Source of the DNA: Effrenium voratum
Taxonomy: Eukaryota > Sar > Dinophyceae > Suessiales > Symbiodiniaceae
Reading direction: 5' to 3'
Length of the DNA: 64,000 nucleotides
Assembly: GCA_963377175.1 (NCBI GenBank)
Contig: CAUJNA010003498.1
Location: forward strand, 390,033-454,032
Shown here: piece by piece, positions 12,814 to 21,480 of the stretch
Position numbering within the stretch: position 1 is the first letter of the stretch
Layout: the number at the start of each line of letters is the position of its first letter
Notes under the pieces: model-generated
Seen by the model: only the letters and a program-made list of their open reading frames with translations
Told to the model about the DNA's origin: nothing
The model's database searches: none
Program-made: the position numbers and the translations under genes

Positions 12814-13060
12814 GGTTCTAACATGGGTATAAAATAGACGGTCGATGTGCAAGGTGCGCCTGGGCCCCTCATTTTATTTTAAAATCAAAATAAATTGGGG
12901 GGGGGCCAGGCTTGGTTTCATTATAAAATGGGGGGGCCCTGTGCTAGCCTTACCCCATTTAATTGTCGTACGAGCTCCCGGTGCAACCTCAATGAAATGA
13001 GGGGGGCCCAGCCTCATTATAAAATGGGGGGGGCCCGGGCCCGGGCTCGCCAATATTTTG
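12814..13060. repeat. GGGGGGCCC-rich dispersed element, copy 1
   Basis: It contains the phrase ATAGACGGTCGATGT followed by several ATAAAATGGGGGGGCCC blocks. A copy in opposite orientation lies at about 27963-28165. There is no ORF. Confidence 0.55.
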
Positions 13061-13990
13061 AGGGGTGCCCAGCAGTTCTACCTCCAAGGCACCAAGCAGT
13101 TTGCGGGGAAGACGAACTCCTTAGCTTCCTTCACTTTAGGCATAGACTTCCAAAGTCCGTTACTTAAATGGCCGAGATAGCAAAGTACACTTCTTGGGAA
13201 AAGGCTATTTCTTGATGGCTTGGGAAGGGTTGTCATGCTTCATCATTTTCAATCCAAATGTCGGCCACAATTGGCTGAGCAAAGCACTGTTATGATCATT
13301 TATGTATATTTATGTAGCATGCTTCGTATACCATTGCAACAACTGTATCAGTAGGGCAGCTCCCGCTTGATGCACGTATACTAACCTCGTGCCTTTATAA
13401 TCTGTCACTTTACCTTTTGCACTAGCGGCCAACTGCGGACCAAAAACAAGTGCGAAACAACGGCTGCAAAGCATCCACAACAATCGATGCAACCAAAGGT
13501 GCACCCAACAAATGTCCGTCACATGGCAATTCATGTCCGCTTTACGGGTTGTCTACGGCTTGTCAACGGCCCACCGGAGTTCCAAAAAAAGTGTCGCTCA
13601 ACCTTTTGATCAGCATGGCTTGCTCCTGTCGATAGCACACGCACACCCATGAGGATCTGGGCCCACTCTATCTTTGAGTTGCCCCTGGCTTCCTTGATTG
13701 TGTGGTTTGCATAGGGTTTGTTCATGGCTTCTGCCACAATTAGTGTGTAACAGATTTTGTCGAAGGAAGTTTAGAAGTCTAACTTCCGACAATATCGACA
13801 ACTCAAGCAGAGCAGTGCAGAGCGAGAGATAGAGAGAGAGAGAGAAGAAGAGATGAAGAAGCGATGAAGAAAGATGAAGAAGCGATGAAGAAAGATGAAG
13901 CATGGTGTGCGAAATGTTAGAAAGGTCGCGAAATGCTGTATTTTTCAATGTTTTGAGCCTCCAGACGGCCCAGAAGTTACTTCGGTAAAG
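13061..13990. other. intergenic stretch, no supported gene
   Basis: No coding signal that could be supported. A short GA tract (13827-13848) and a small GATGAAGAA-type repeat (13850-13900) precede the tandem block at 14.0 kb. Confidence 0.5.
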
Positions 13991-14024
13991 CGGCGGGTGC
14001 GGAGCCTTTGGTCGGAATTGCTGG

Positions 14025-14540
14025 CAAAAAATCGCACGCGGCCTGCGCGCGGTGCACATTTGGAAGTCAAAATCGTAAAAACACTACATGCTCGGGCTAC
14101 TTTTGGAAGCTCCAACTTTCAAAAATCGCACGCGGCCTGCGCGCGGTGCACATTTGGAAGTCAAAATCGTAAAAACCTGAGAGGGTCGGGCTACTTTTGG
14201 AAGCTCCAACTTTCAAAAATCGCACGCGGCCTGCGCGCGGTGCGCGTTTTTAAGATGCAATGTAGCTTGACAGCGGTAAAACGCATTGGAATGGCAACGC
14301 GCAAGGCTTTTATCTAACTTGGAAAAATGCGTGGCGCCTGCGCGCGGTGCGCGTTTTTTAAGATGCAATGTAGCTTGACAGTGGTAAAACACATTGGAAT
14401 GGCAACGCGCAAGGCTTTCATCCAATTTGGAAAAAATGCGTGGCGCTTGCGCGCGGTGCGCATTTCTAAGATGGAATGCAGCTTGGCAGTGGTAAAACGC
14501 ATTGGAATGGCAACGCGCAAGGCATCCTACGCTGCCCTGT
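14025..14540. repeat. two-stage tandem repeat block
   Basis: The block starts with a unit of about 92-96 bp beginning AAAATCGCACGCGGCCTGCG (14028, 14124, 14216). It switches to a unit of about 108 bp built around GCGCGGTGCGCGTTTTTAAG (about 14235, 14342, 14451). The GCGCGGTGCRC junction is common to both units. Copies are diverged by several substitutions. Open frames across it are repeat artefacts. Confidence 0.85.
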
Positions 14541-14550
14541 TGAGTTAGTC

Positions 14551-14700
14551 GCGCTCTAGATAGATAGACAGACAGACAGATAGATAGATAGATAGATAGA
14601 TAGAAAGCTGGAAAGATAGAGAGACAAGTAGACAGATAGATAGAGAGGTAGACAGGCAGATAGATAGGTAGATAGACAGATAGATAGATAGATAGGGAGG
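14551..14700. repeat. (GATA/GACA)n microsatellite
   Basis: An interrupted tetranucleotide array of GATA and GACA with a few AAAG variants. It explains the minus-strand Ile-Tyr-Leu-Ser repeat frames. Confidence 0.95.
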
Positions 14701-15098
14701 TAATGTCGCTGTGACCGTGTGGCGTTTCGGCTCTGTCTTGTCAGTTGCTCCGCGTATGTCATGTTTGTTCAATGTCCCGGTTTTCGTCACCAGCATCACT
14801 AGCATCACCACCACCACTGTTCATGTTTGTTCATGTCCCGGCTTCAATCGCGGAGCGGCAACTCACATCACCACCACCACTACCACCACTACACTTTCAC
14901 CAGCACTCCCACCAGCACCACACACAGGCCGAGAACATGTTAATGTTCTAGTTTGTTGTTTGTCACCAGCCGACCTACCAGCATCACGCTCAGGCGGACA
15001 ACCTCTTGATGTTTTTTTTTAGTTTGTGTTCCCACAGAACGCATATACTTCCACAGACACATGCCAGTGACATCGTTTCCTTGTGTATCCCGCACGGT
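14701..15098. other. 5' flank of the 248-codon ORF
   Basis: A CAC/CCA-rich low-complexity stretch (14790-14920) is followed by ordinary sequence. No convincing promoter or core TTTT element could be singled out. Confidence 0.4.
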
Positions 15099-15123
15099 GG
15101 AGCGCGTCTTTTCTGACCGCTCC
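15099..15123 (+). other. hairpin element H1
   Basis: Arms GGAGCG and CGCTCC, a bulged C, then the core GTC-TTTTCT-GAC. It lies 7 bases before the ATG of the 248-codon ORF. The paired arms and the core are seen directly; the function is unknown. Confidence 0.85.
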
Positions 15124-15130
15124 GGACGCC

Positions 15131-15877
15131 ATGGCAGACGCATTTGATAAGACGGTGGCGTTTTTGGCAGCCTACTCGCAGGAGCTTGTGCAAATGAAGA
15201 AGCCGACGCTTACAGCTTTGCTCAACAGCAAGCGGCGCAGTCAGGTACCAGAGTGGGAGCGAGCCAGAAATTTCTGCAGACGAAAACTTTCAAGCTTGGA
15301 GCCAGCTCAGCAGCAGATTTTGGAAGACTGGGAGTTTGTGCTTTGTGACAAGTCCACGTTGGAGGCTGCGCCTTTTCTGGCCGGCCTTCAACGCTGCTTT
15401 TGCCGCGTGGAGGCATTTTTGACAGAGACGGCAGAGGCGATAAGATACTCAAGCAAGCCAAGCTTGCTGGCAGCTTTGCAGAGTCGACACATGCAGGAAT
15501 TTCAAATGTCGAGCTTTTGCCGTGTTTTCCTGCTGCGCTATAGCGACCGCTTGGCGTCTGCGGAAAAGGATTTTTTGCTTGCAAAGGAAGCTGAGTTGTG
15601 TCAAGTGAGTGCTGCGGCAAAAGAAGCTGCAGCATCGCGTCGTGCTCCTGCCTTTGTCGAAGTGCAAGCCTTCTTCGCTCAGAATGCTGTTGAAATTGCT
15701 CAGCTACAGAAGCAAAGCTTGTCAGCTGTTGTCAGCAGCAACCGCGCGAATTCCGACACACGTTGGAAGCAAGCTAAGAATTTCTTCGACAGGCACGTGG
15801 CATTGTTGAATGCCGACCAGAAAGAGCGTAGGTCTCAGAATAGGGGTACCCCTGGCCTTGGAAACCATGGGGATTGA
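15131..15877 (+). CDS. hypothetical protein with three ~55-residue repeats
   Basis: The open frame from this ATG gives 248 residues; an in-frame ATG at 15083 is possible but would translate through hairpin H1. Three diverged repeats are visible at about residues 9-64, 94-148 and 175-230. Each follows the pattern FLxxxxxEIxxLxKxSLxAxLxS, a linker, then an (A)(R/K)NF-type helix rich in R/K. The predicted fold is all-helical; I recognise no family. The last codons (after QKE) look like intron read-through: a possible donor lies near 15827 and an acceptor TTGCAG|G at 15956, which would lead into the frame starting VAELHEVFES. Its neighbour downstream is the 1079-codon ORF on the same strand, and both are accompanied by the same hairpins. 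The ORF is likely real; its 3' end is uncertain. Confidence 0.65.
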   Translation: MADAFDKTVAFLAAYSQELVQMKKPTLTALLNSKRRSQVPEWERARNFCRRKLSSLEPAQQQILEDWEFVLCDKSTLEAAPFLAGLQRCFCRVEAFLTETAEAIRYSSKPSLLAALQSRHMQEFQMSSFCRVFLLRYSDRLASAEKDFLLAKEAELCQVSAAAKEAAASRRAPAFVEVQAFFAQNAVEIAQLQKQSLSAVVSSNRANSDTRWKQAKNFFDRHVALLNADQKERRSQNRGTPGLGNHGD

Positions 15878-15956
15878 ATCAAGTACGATGGGTCTCTAAG
15901 CAGCTATAATCAAACATACGTGAGACAAGTACCAAGCATTGAAATGGGAAATTGCA

Positions 15957-16323
15957 GGTAGCTGAATTGCACGAGGTTTTTGAATCCACATGTGTTGTGA
16001 TTGGTACCATGGAAGACTTCATTGATCCAAAGAATAGGTCGCGCTACTACGGGTCCGTGATTTGTGTCCCTACTAGGAGCCACCATTTTTTTATGGGGAA
16101 CCACCATTGCTGTAAGCATTCGATAACATTTTGAAGGAAGTTGATCACCTCTGGTCGGTGCTTTTTTTGTGGTTTCGCTCTACTGCCACAAAGAAGTTTG
16201 TCAGAATACAAAGTCTCCTGTGTGGTTGGTTTTTTGAAAAACGAGGCTCCCGACATCGGGAATTTTGCAGGGCACCTTGCTGTCAACGTTGGCTTACCTC
16301 ATGTTGAAATGACTGATTTTTGA
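15957..16323 (+). CDS. possible downstream exon(s) of the repeat protein
   Basis: After a TTGCAG|G acceptor one frame stays open to 16321 except for a single TGA near 16132. It reads VAELHEVFESTCVVIGTMED and, after the stop, KVSCVVGFLKNEAPDIGNF. This may be a pair of exons with an unrecognised short intron, or a decayed gene. No domain is recognised. Confidence 0.35.
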
Positions 16324-16401
16324 AAATGCTCGACCTGCTCAAAGCCTCACATCAGGCATGAGTCAACTGGCATACTTCAACAGCATCACAAAAACACCGC
16401 A

Positions 16402-16437
16402 CAGCACACACACACACACACACGCACACGCAAGGTC
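16402..16437. repeat. short (CA)n tract
   Basis: An interrupted CA dinucleotide tract upstream of the long ORF leader. Confidence 0.8.
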
Positions 16438-16518
16438 TACCTAAAGGCTCATCGCCACACACATCACATCACAGCACACGCGCAGCCTCGCAAGTTTTGT
16501 TTGGTTCTGCTTTTGCTG

Positions 16519-16539
16519 GGTGCGGCTTTTCTGCCCGCC
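16519..16539 (+). other. hairpin element H2
   Basis: Arms GGTG and CGCC (one G.T pair), bulged C, core GGC-TTTTCT-GCC. It is the first of three copies in the leader of the 1079-codon ORF. Confidence 0.8.
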
Positions 16540-16552
16540 TGGCAACTTGCTT

Positions 16553-16573
16553 GGCGCGGCTTTTCTGCCCGCC
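16553..16573 (+). other. hairpin element H3
   Basis: Arms GGCG and CGCC, bulged C, core GGC-TTTTCT-GCC. It is followed by TGGCAACT, which also follows H2, so H2 and H3 may be a local duplication. Confidence 0.8.
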
Positions 16574-16591
16574 TGGCAACTGCAGTAGCCT

Positions 16592-16614
16592 AGGCGCGGC
16601 TTTTCTGCCCGCCT
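16592..16614 (+). other. hairpin element H4
   Basis: Arms AGGCG and CGCCT, bulged C, core GGC-TTTTCT-GCC. It ends 9 bases before the ATG of the 1079-codon ORF, matching the position of H1 before the other ORF. Confidence 0.85.
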
Positions 16615-16623
16615 GGCGTCGCC

Positions 16624-19600
16624 ATGGCTGCGCCGAATCCGGCATTTGTGTTGCTGGCAGACCTTCTGCGAGACTCGGTGTCCGACCTGCCTTCTTGGAT
16701 TGGCTTTTACGCCGGTGGCAAAACGGACGTTTGCCACCCGAGATGGGACTCGGATTTTGACGGGGCCAAGGCCGATCGGGATGGCTTGACCGAGGCTTTA
16801 GCTTCCACTACAGTGGTGGTGCCGGCGTTGCTGCTCTGGCTTGATGACTTCATGACTGCACACAGGGTGCACAGCTGCTGGAAGCACACGCTGGACGGTG
16901 GCTGTCTCTGGCATCAGTTCGAGCAGGGTGGCGACAATTATTTGTTCAACGCCATGTGGGCCTTGACTTTGACTGTGGTGTGCTGGCTGCGCCACGTGTG
17001 CAAAGGCAAGAAAGTGCCACAGGTCCGGCTGATTTGTCTTTGCAATGCTGGCAAGCATCGCAGCGTGTTCTCTTCGCGGATGCTATACTTTGTGCTCCAG
17101 CTTCTTTACGACCTGCTGGGGATCCAGCAGCGAAGGTTTACTTGGCAGTGGGCCGCGGAGCGGCGAGTGCAAGCGGAGCTGAGCGAAGCAGCTCAATGCC
17201 GCGACAACAAGGCGGCGAAAGTCTGCTTCCGACAGGCGGACCTGGTGGTGTCGCGCACCCGACGGATGTTCCTTGGCGGCCGAGTTCCGGCGCACTTGCA
17301 CAGCGTGCAGCTGTTGGACAAGGACCTTCGAGAGACGTCCACGACTGTATCCGCTGGCTACAGCGATATTTGCCTCGACACGCGCAAGTTCATCCAAGCG
17401 GCTGCCGCCGAGCGCGGCACGCCCCTCAGAAAAGCTTGGCTGGCAGACTGGCTGGAAGGCGCCGGCCTCGCTGCCCTTACCGCTCAAGGCCGCGCTGTAC
17501 TTCAGCAAGCTTCCCGCGTGCGTATGGCCCGCCACTGGTGCCCTATCATGCGCGCTCTGCAGCAAGCTTTCCCGGAGCGCTGTGGCTTGTGCGCCTGTCC
17601 CTTTCAGCTCAGCACGCCTTGGGACACGCTTGCAGCGGAAATACACGAGCACTTCATTTCTACTGGGGATGGTGCGTCTTTTCTGACCACCTCCCCGGAA
17701 GCAGCGTCTGTTGCGGCTTTTTTGAACGCTTCCCCAAGAGCAGCCTCTGGCAGTGGTGCGGCTTTTCTGCCCGCCGCTGCCGGGGAAGGTGCGTCTTTTC
17801 TGACCGCCTCCCCGAAAGCAGCCACGACTCGCAGACCTGCGTGGGCTGACGTGCAGGACGACTCTGCCCACGCCGCGGCTGCGCCCAGCGCCAAGAAAAA
17901 GAAAAGGGTGTCCTTCGCGCCAGAGGTGGCCCAATCTGCCGCGGCCGACGTGGAGGACACCGCGCTGTGCTTGGTGCTGCCTTGCGATGCCCCACTAGGC
18001 GTGCTCTTTCAGCCAGGTGCGCAGACGCTGTCTCGGCGCGGGGTGGACTGCTTGCTTGACGTTACTTCGGACGCGACCTTGCTTTCGTTCCGGGTCATAC
18101 AGAGCGCGGAGGACGCTCAAGGCTTGATTGCCTACGCTAGCGAGTTGCTGGCATCTAGTCGGGAGTTGCAGCAAGAGCTTGCAGCGCTGCAGCGTATGCT
18201 TGTTGCCGCGGAGGTTTTTCCGGAGTTGCCTCTTGGTGGTATGCCGGCCATGGCGCTCTTCCAGTGTCTGGTCTTCCTTTACATGTGGTCGGTGCTCACC
18301 TTGAATTATTCATTTTTGCTGTCCAGCACCTTCTTAAGACTGGTGGCTTTGCCGCTGCAGGAGGCGAAAAATTTTGATATCTTGGCCGTGGTGCACAAGT
18401 ACTGCTACGTCACGTGGCTCCACCGGACGGCGCGTCCGAGCTGCTGGCAAGGCAACGCTCTCCGCTTATTGCTGCCAGACACTGCCGACTGGGAGGCTTG
18501 GTGGGCGGCGCAGCAGGACGTGGCGCACGAAATTGATGAGACTGCCTTCTCGGAAGAGTACGCGCTTATGTGCAGGGATCCTTTGATCCCCGAGGGCTAC
18601 CGGGCAGACTTGAAGCAGGTGCGGCGCCATGTGGCTGCTTCCGATCTCGGCTTGCTGCCGGAGCTTCCGCCGCGGCAGTCCTTTATGGAGCACGATGTTT
18701 ACTTGGAGGCAAGCGGCGCTTTGCCCTTGCCGAGAGCCTTGCCGGCCATTCGATGCTCGGCCGGGGCGATGGAGGTGAACTGGGGCGACAACACTGGTGA
18801 GCCCCTAAACACTTCGCGGGACAATGTGATCTCCGAGACGGATGTCTGCTTGCAAGTCCCGTTGCCGGTGCCTGCAGATATGACTTTGGGGCACGTCCTG
18901 CTTTCAAGGGACTGGCGAGCCTCTTTCGAGCAATCCAATCTCGGCATGCCTTGGTGGATGTCAGACGCAGGCGGCTTTTCTGCCCCTGCTGCTGGCCACG
19001 CAGGCGGCTTTTCTGCCCCTGTCTCAGCCCTTGGAGCGCAAATCCACTTGCAAGCTTTGGGAGCTGAAATCATGGCCACGCTGAGGCCCGACAGTGTGAT
19101 GCATCCACACTTGCGAGCACACGTGGAGCTCATGCTGGGCATGTGTGCTTCCGTGCACTTGGCGCGCCAGGAGGCTTGGGATGTTGCCTTGTATGACTTT
19201 CTTTTAGGCTGCGGCATCAGAGCGCAGCGCACGCGTCCTGGCGATGCCGATGCCGGCTGGGTGGCGCATAACTACCGCAAGAGGCACCACGCTGCCCGCT
19301 CTGTGGTGCGACCCGTTTGCTGCACCATGTGGGGTGAAAAGTATCGCCCCATTGGATACTTAAACGATGCGGGGGACATCGAGCACTACTTGGTGCACGA
19401 CACATGCCCTCTTGGAAGATGTCGCAGGCACAAGCAGCTTATGGGCTTTGGCACCGTGTGCCCACACTGGCATGGCTTCAACAAAAAACACGGCATCATG
19501 GCCACTCTGAACGCGCAGCGATACTTGAGGTACACGGAGATCGGAAGCAAAGGGGCTGACCCGCGCGCGCGAGACCAGCGGGCCAGCCAGTATCTTCGCA

Positions 19601-19863
19601 CGCTTTTGCAGGAGTTAGGCTTTGTGGCCCGTGCGGACGAAAGAGCAGCAGACGGCGATGACCGCGTGATGCTCATAGGCCTTCCCCGCTGGCTCCCTGA
19701 GTTTCACAGCAACGAAGGCCAAGACATACCCGGCTTGGTTGCCTTTACTCCGCTGCACGCCAAAAAACACTTCGAGCAAAATGACATTGACGAGTGTCTC
19801 CAGCTTCGCACCGCGGCGCAAGAGGTGCACGATGACCTTGAACGCTTGACAAGACAGCGCTGA
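16624..19863 (+). CDS. large hypothetical protein with RapZ-C-like CX5R loop
   Basis: A single uninterrupted frame of 1079 residues, unusual next to the micro-exon genes elsewhere in the window. Residues about 15-200 end in a strand-loop-helix, VRLICLCNAGKHRSVFSSRM, where C140 and R146 form a CX5R loop; the CxxGKHRSV signature resembles the C-terminal domain of bacterial RapZ, a fold related to phosphatase-like P-loops. Residues about 350-400 are 13-residue tandem repeats (ASFLTxSPxAA) encoded by hairpin copies. A basic stretch KKKKRVSF (about 425-432) could be a nuclear signal and a PP1-docking RVxF motif. A hydrophobic segment lies near 540-575. The C-terminal third has a Cys/His cluster (CPLGRCRRH ... 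CPHWHGF) that could bind metal. No overall family is recognised. The start is the first ATG after H4; the frame is open slightly upstream. Confidence 0.75.
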   Translation: MAAPNPAFVLLADLLRDSVSDLPSWIGFYAGGKTDVCHPRWDSDFDGAKADRDGLTEALASTTVVVPALLLWLDDFMTAHRVHSCWKHTLDGGCLWHQFEQGGDNYLFNAMWALTLTVVCWLRHVCKGKKVPQVRLICLCNAGKHRSVFSSRMLYFVLQLLYDLLGIQQRRFTWQWAAERRVQAELSEAAQCRDNKAAKVCFRQADLVVSRTRRMFLGGRVPAHLHSVQLLDKDLRETSTTVSAGYSDICLDTRKFIQAAAAERGTPLRKAWLADWLEGAGLAALTAQGRAVLQQASRVRMARHWCPIMRALQQAFPERCGLCACPFQLSTPWDTLAAEIHEHFISTGDGASFLTTSPEAASVAAFLNASPRAASGSGAAFLPAAAGEGASFLTASPKAATTRRPAWADVQDDSAHAAAAPSAKKKKRVSFAPEVAQSAAADVEDTALCLVLPCDAPLGVLFQPGAQTLSRRGVDCLLDVTSDATLLSFRVIQSAEDAQGLIAYASELLASSRELQQELAALQRMLVAAEVFPELPLGGMPAMALFQCLVFLYMWSVLTLNYSFLLSSTFLRLVALPLQEAKNFDILAVVHKYCYVTWLHRTARPSCWQGNALRLLLPDTADWEAWWAAQQDVAHEIDETAFSEEYALMCRDPLIPEGYRADLKQVRRHVAASDLGLLPELPPRQSFMEHDVYLEASGALPLPRALPAIRCSAGAMEVNWGDNTGEPLNTSRDNVISETDVCLQVPLPVPADMTLGHVLLSRDWRASFEQSNLGMPWWMSDAGGFSAPAAGHAGGFSAPVSALGAQIHLQALGAEIMATLRPDSVMHPHLRAHVELMLGMCASVHLARQEAWDVALYDFLLGCGIRAQRTRPGDADAGWVAHNYRKRHHAARSVVRPVCCTMWGEKYRPIGYLNDAGDIEHYLVHDTCPLGRCRRHKQLMGFGTVCPHWHGFNKKHGIMATLNAQRYLRYTEIGSKGADPRARDQRASQYLRTLLQELGFVARADERAADGDDRVMLIGLPRWLPEFHSNEGQDIPGLVAFTPLHAKKHFEQNDIDECLQLRTAAQEVHDDLERLTRQR
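17665..17696 (+). other. hairpin element H5 (in ORF)
   Basis: Arms GGTG and CACC around core GTC-TTTTCT-GAC. An outer arm GGGGA/TCCCC continues after a single bulged T, giving 12 pairs in total. Confidence 0.9.
17711..17730 (+). other. hairpin element H6 (in ORF, decayed)
   Basis: The core reads GGC-TTTTTT-GAA, so the inner stem is lost and the loop has one change. It looks like a decayed member of the 39-base tandem unit. Confidence 0.6.
17749..17781 (+). other. hairpin element H7 (in ORF)
   Basis: Arms GGCAGTGGTG and CGCCGCTGCC pair over 10 positions (two G.T) around bulged C and core GGC-TTTTCT-GCC. It has one of the longest stems of the family. Confidence 0.9.
17781..17814 (+). other. 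hairpin element H8 (in ORF)
   Basis: Arms CGGGGA(A)GGTG and CGCCTCCCCG with one bulged A, core GTC-TTTTCT-GAC. It abuts H7. Confidence 0.9.
18967..18989 (+). other. hairpin element H9 (in ORF, second reading frame)
   Basis: Arms GCAGG and CCTGC, bulged C, core GGC-TTTTCT-GCC. Here the core is read as GGC TTT TCT GCC (GFSA), a different frame from H5-H8. Confidence 0.88.
19001..19021 (+). other. hairpin element H10 (in ORF, second reading frame)
   Basis: Arms CAGG and CCTG, bulged C, core GGC-TTTTCT-GCC. H9 and H10 are 33 bases apart and both are preceded by CACGCAGG or GACGCAGG, so one is probably a local copy of the other. Confidence 0.85.
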
Positions 19864-19876
19864 ATGCGCTTGAGAT

Positions 19877-19910
19877 GCGCCAGGGTGCGTCTTTTCTGAC
19901 CGCCCGGCGC
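19877..19910 (+). other. hairpin element H11 (3' flank)
   Basis: Arms GCGCC(A)GGGTG and CGCCCGGCGC with one bulged A, core GTC-TTTTCT-GAC. It starts 14 bases after the stop codon of the 1079-codon ORF. Confidence 0.9.
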
Positions 19911-19945
19911 TTGCCAGGCCGTGTGCCTTGCAGTGTGCCTTGCCT

Positions 19946-19976
19946 GGCAGCATGCGTCTTTTCTGACCGTGCTGCC
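19946..19976 (+). other. hairpin element H12 (3' flank)
   Basis: Arms GGCAGCATG and CGTGCTGCC pair over all nine positions (one T.G), bulged C, core GTC-TTTTCT-GAC. It is the last copy; none is visible beyond it in the window. Confidence 0.92.
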
Positions 19977-19979
19977 TTG

Positions 19980-20870
19980 AACAGAGACAAAGTGAATCTG
20001 CCCGCATAAAAAGGAAAAAGAGCCGGTGGGACAACGGGCGGGCGGATGGTAACAAAGGGTAAATGATGGAGGCTTAAGACTTGTCAAACATTTGCGGTCA
20101 GGCAGGCTCCCTGTCAGCCAGGTTTTCTTTCCAGTTTTTGTCCGAGCGGTGGAATAGTTGCCTGTGAAGACATGACCTGTTGATTTCTTTTGTGACCGTT
20201 TGGCCATGTTCGTCACAAACAAAACATGATTGGTTTTCAATTTGGCCCCAAACATGTTTGCCCTGGTTGTTCAAGCCTCCTATAGTGGTTCTTTTTTAGA
20301 AACTTCCGCCACCGCCTTGCGCGGTACTACTTGTAAATCTTCCAAAGCCCTTCACCCTGAGGGCCCCTCCTGAAGTCCCAAAAAAACGGCCAAGCCAGAA
20401 CCAACAAAAATAGGCGTTGCCTCTGGCACTTTTATTTAATGGTCGAGGAAAATCAGGGCAATTATTCTTGCCAGGCACAGCAAATGATAACATAGAATCG
20501 CGGCAGATGCATTTTTTTCTTCGCTAGCCCGCCAACATCCGGACCAGCAGCATTGACCTCAAATGCACGCCCGCCAGAATCAAGGCCTGGGGGGGGTGGA
20601 GGGCATTTGGAGTAGCCAGCTTCAGAACTTGAAGTCTGGAAGGCCTCATGATTCGGAGCAGTGGAGTTGGCAGGGCTTTCGGCTGGCACCTTCCCAAAGG
20701 CCGAATTGCACACAGACCCAACGCCTTGCCATCAATCGATACCGACTGCTATCACTACTAGCAGATTCTCGCACTCGGGCTGAGAGCACTGCTCAGGACG
20801 CACAAATTGTCGCAAAGGCACCTGCGAAGCCACTTGCCAGCAGCTCTCAACAAGGTCTCAAACAGAGTCT
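19980..20870. other. intergenic stretch, no supported gene
   Basis: No coding signal that could be supported. From about 20.82 kb it passes into the dispersed repeat family seen at 21-26 kb. Confidence 0.45.
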
Positions 20871-20889
20871 CAACGGCCAGCAACTCAAG

Positions 20890-21480
20890 GCGAATATCTG
20901 GGGGGGGGGGGGGGGCCGGTGGGTGCAGAAGTGTCGGGAACCCTGCGGTGGCGAAAGAAGGACAAACGAGTGGTTTTCCTCTGGCTCCGACAAACAAACT
21001 CCCATCGACACGGCGGCAAGCCCAGTAAGGCAACTGTTCCCGTGTGTTTGTGTGTGTGTGACACTGTTGGCGACACCTAAAACAGTGTCCCAAACACTTG
21101 ATTTGCAAGCCCACTTGGGTGTGCCCTCTGAAAAGATGCACCCAGGCACTCAGTTTGCCCCCCCAAAAGCTGGATGTGGGAGTCCTGTTCATGACGTCCT
21201 CCCAAACAAAGGCGGCTCCTCTAGCTCTCAACAAGGTCTCAACGAGGTCTAAACCGGGTCACAGCGAAGCCGGAACGAAGCCTTTCCCTCCATCCTTCCC
21301 TCCTTCCCTCCCTCCCTCTCCTCCTCCTCCTGCCTGGTTGTTCTCGCCGAACAGAGACCGAACAGCCGTTCTCTGCCACGGCGCCACCTGTGCAGGCGGC
21401 ATGAAAGTACTGCACAGACATGCAACTTGGGATGCTGAGGGGGTCTTGAGGGGGTCTAGCTCCGGCCCCAGTTGAAGCGG
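20890..21480. repeat. diverged copies of the 24-26 kb repeat family
   Basis: A G run (about 20899-20913) is followed by phrases also present in the 24-26 kb array: CTGGCTCCGACAAACAAAC near 20984, AACAAGGTCTCAACGAGG near 21230, and CCTGGTTGTTCT...GAACAGAGACCGA near 21330. Order and spacing differ from the array, so these are older rearranged copies. Confidence 0.65.

Noticed and set aside
17665..17814. CRISPR-like array of hairpin repeats
   Set aside because: Repeats are inside an ORF, arms vary, there are no uniform spacers and the DNA is eukaryotic.
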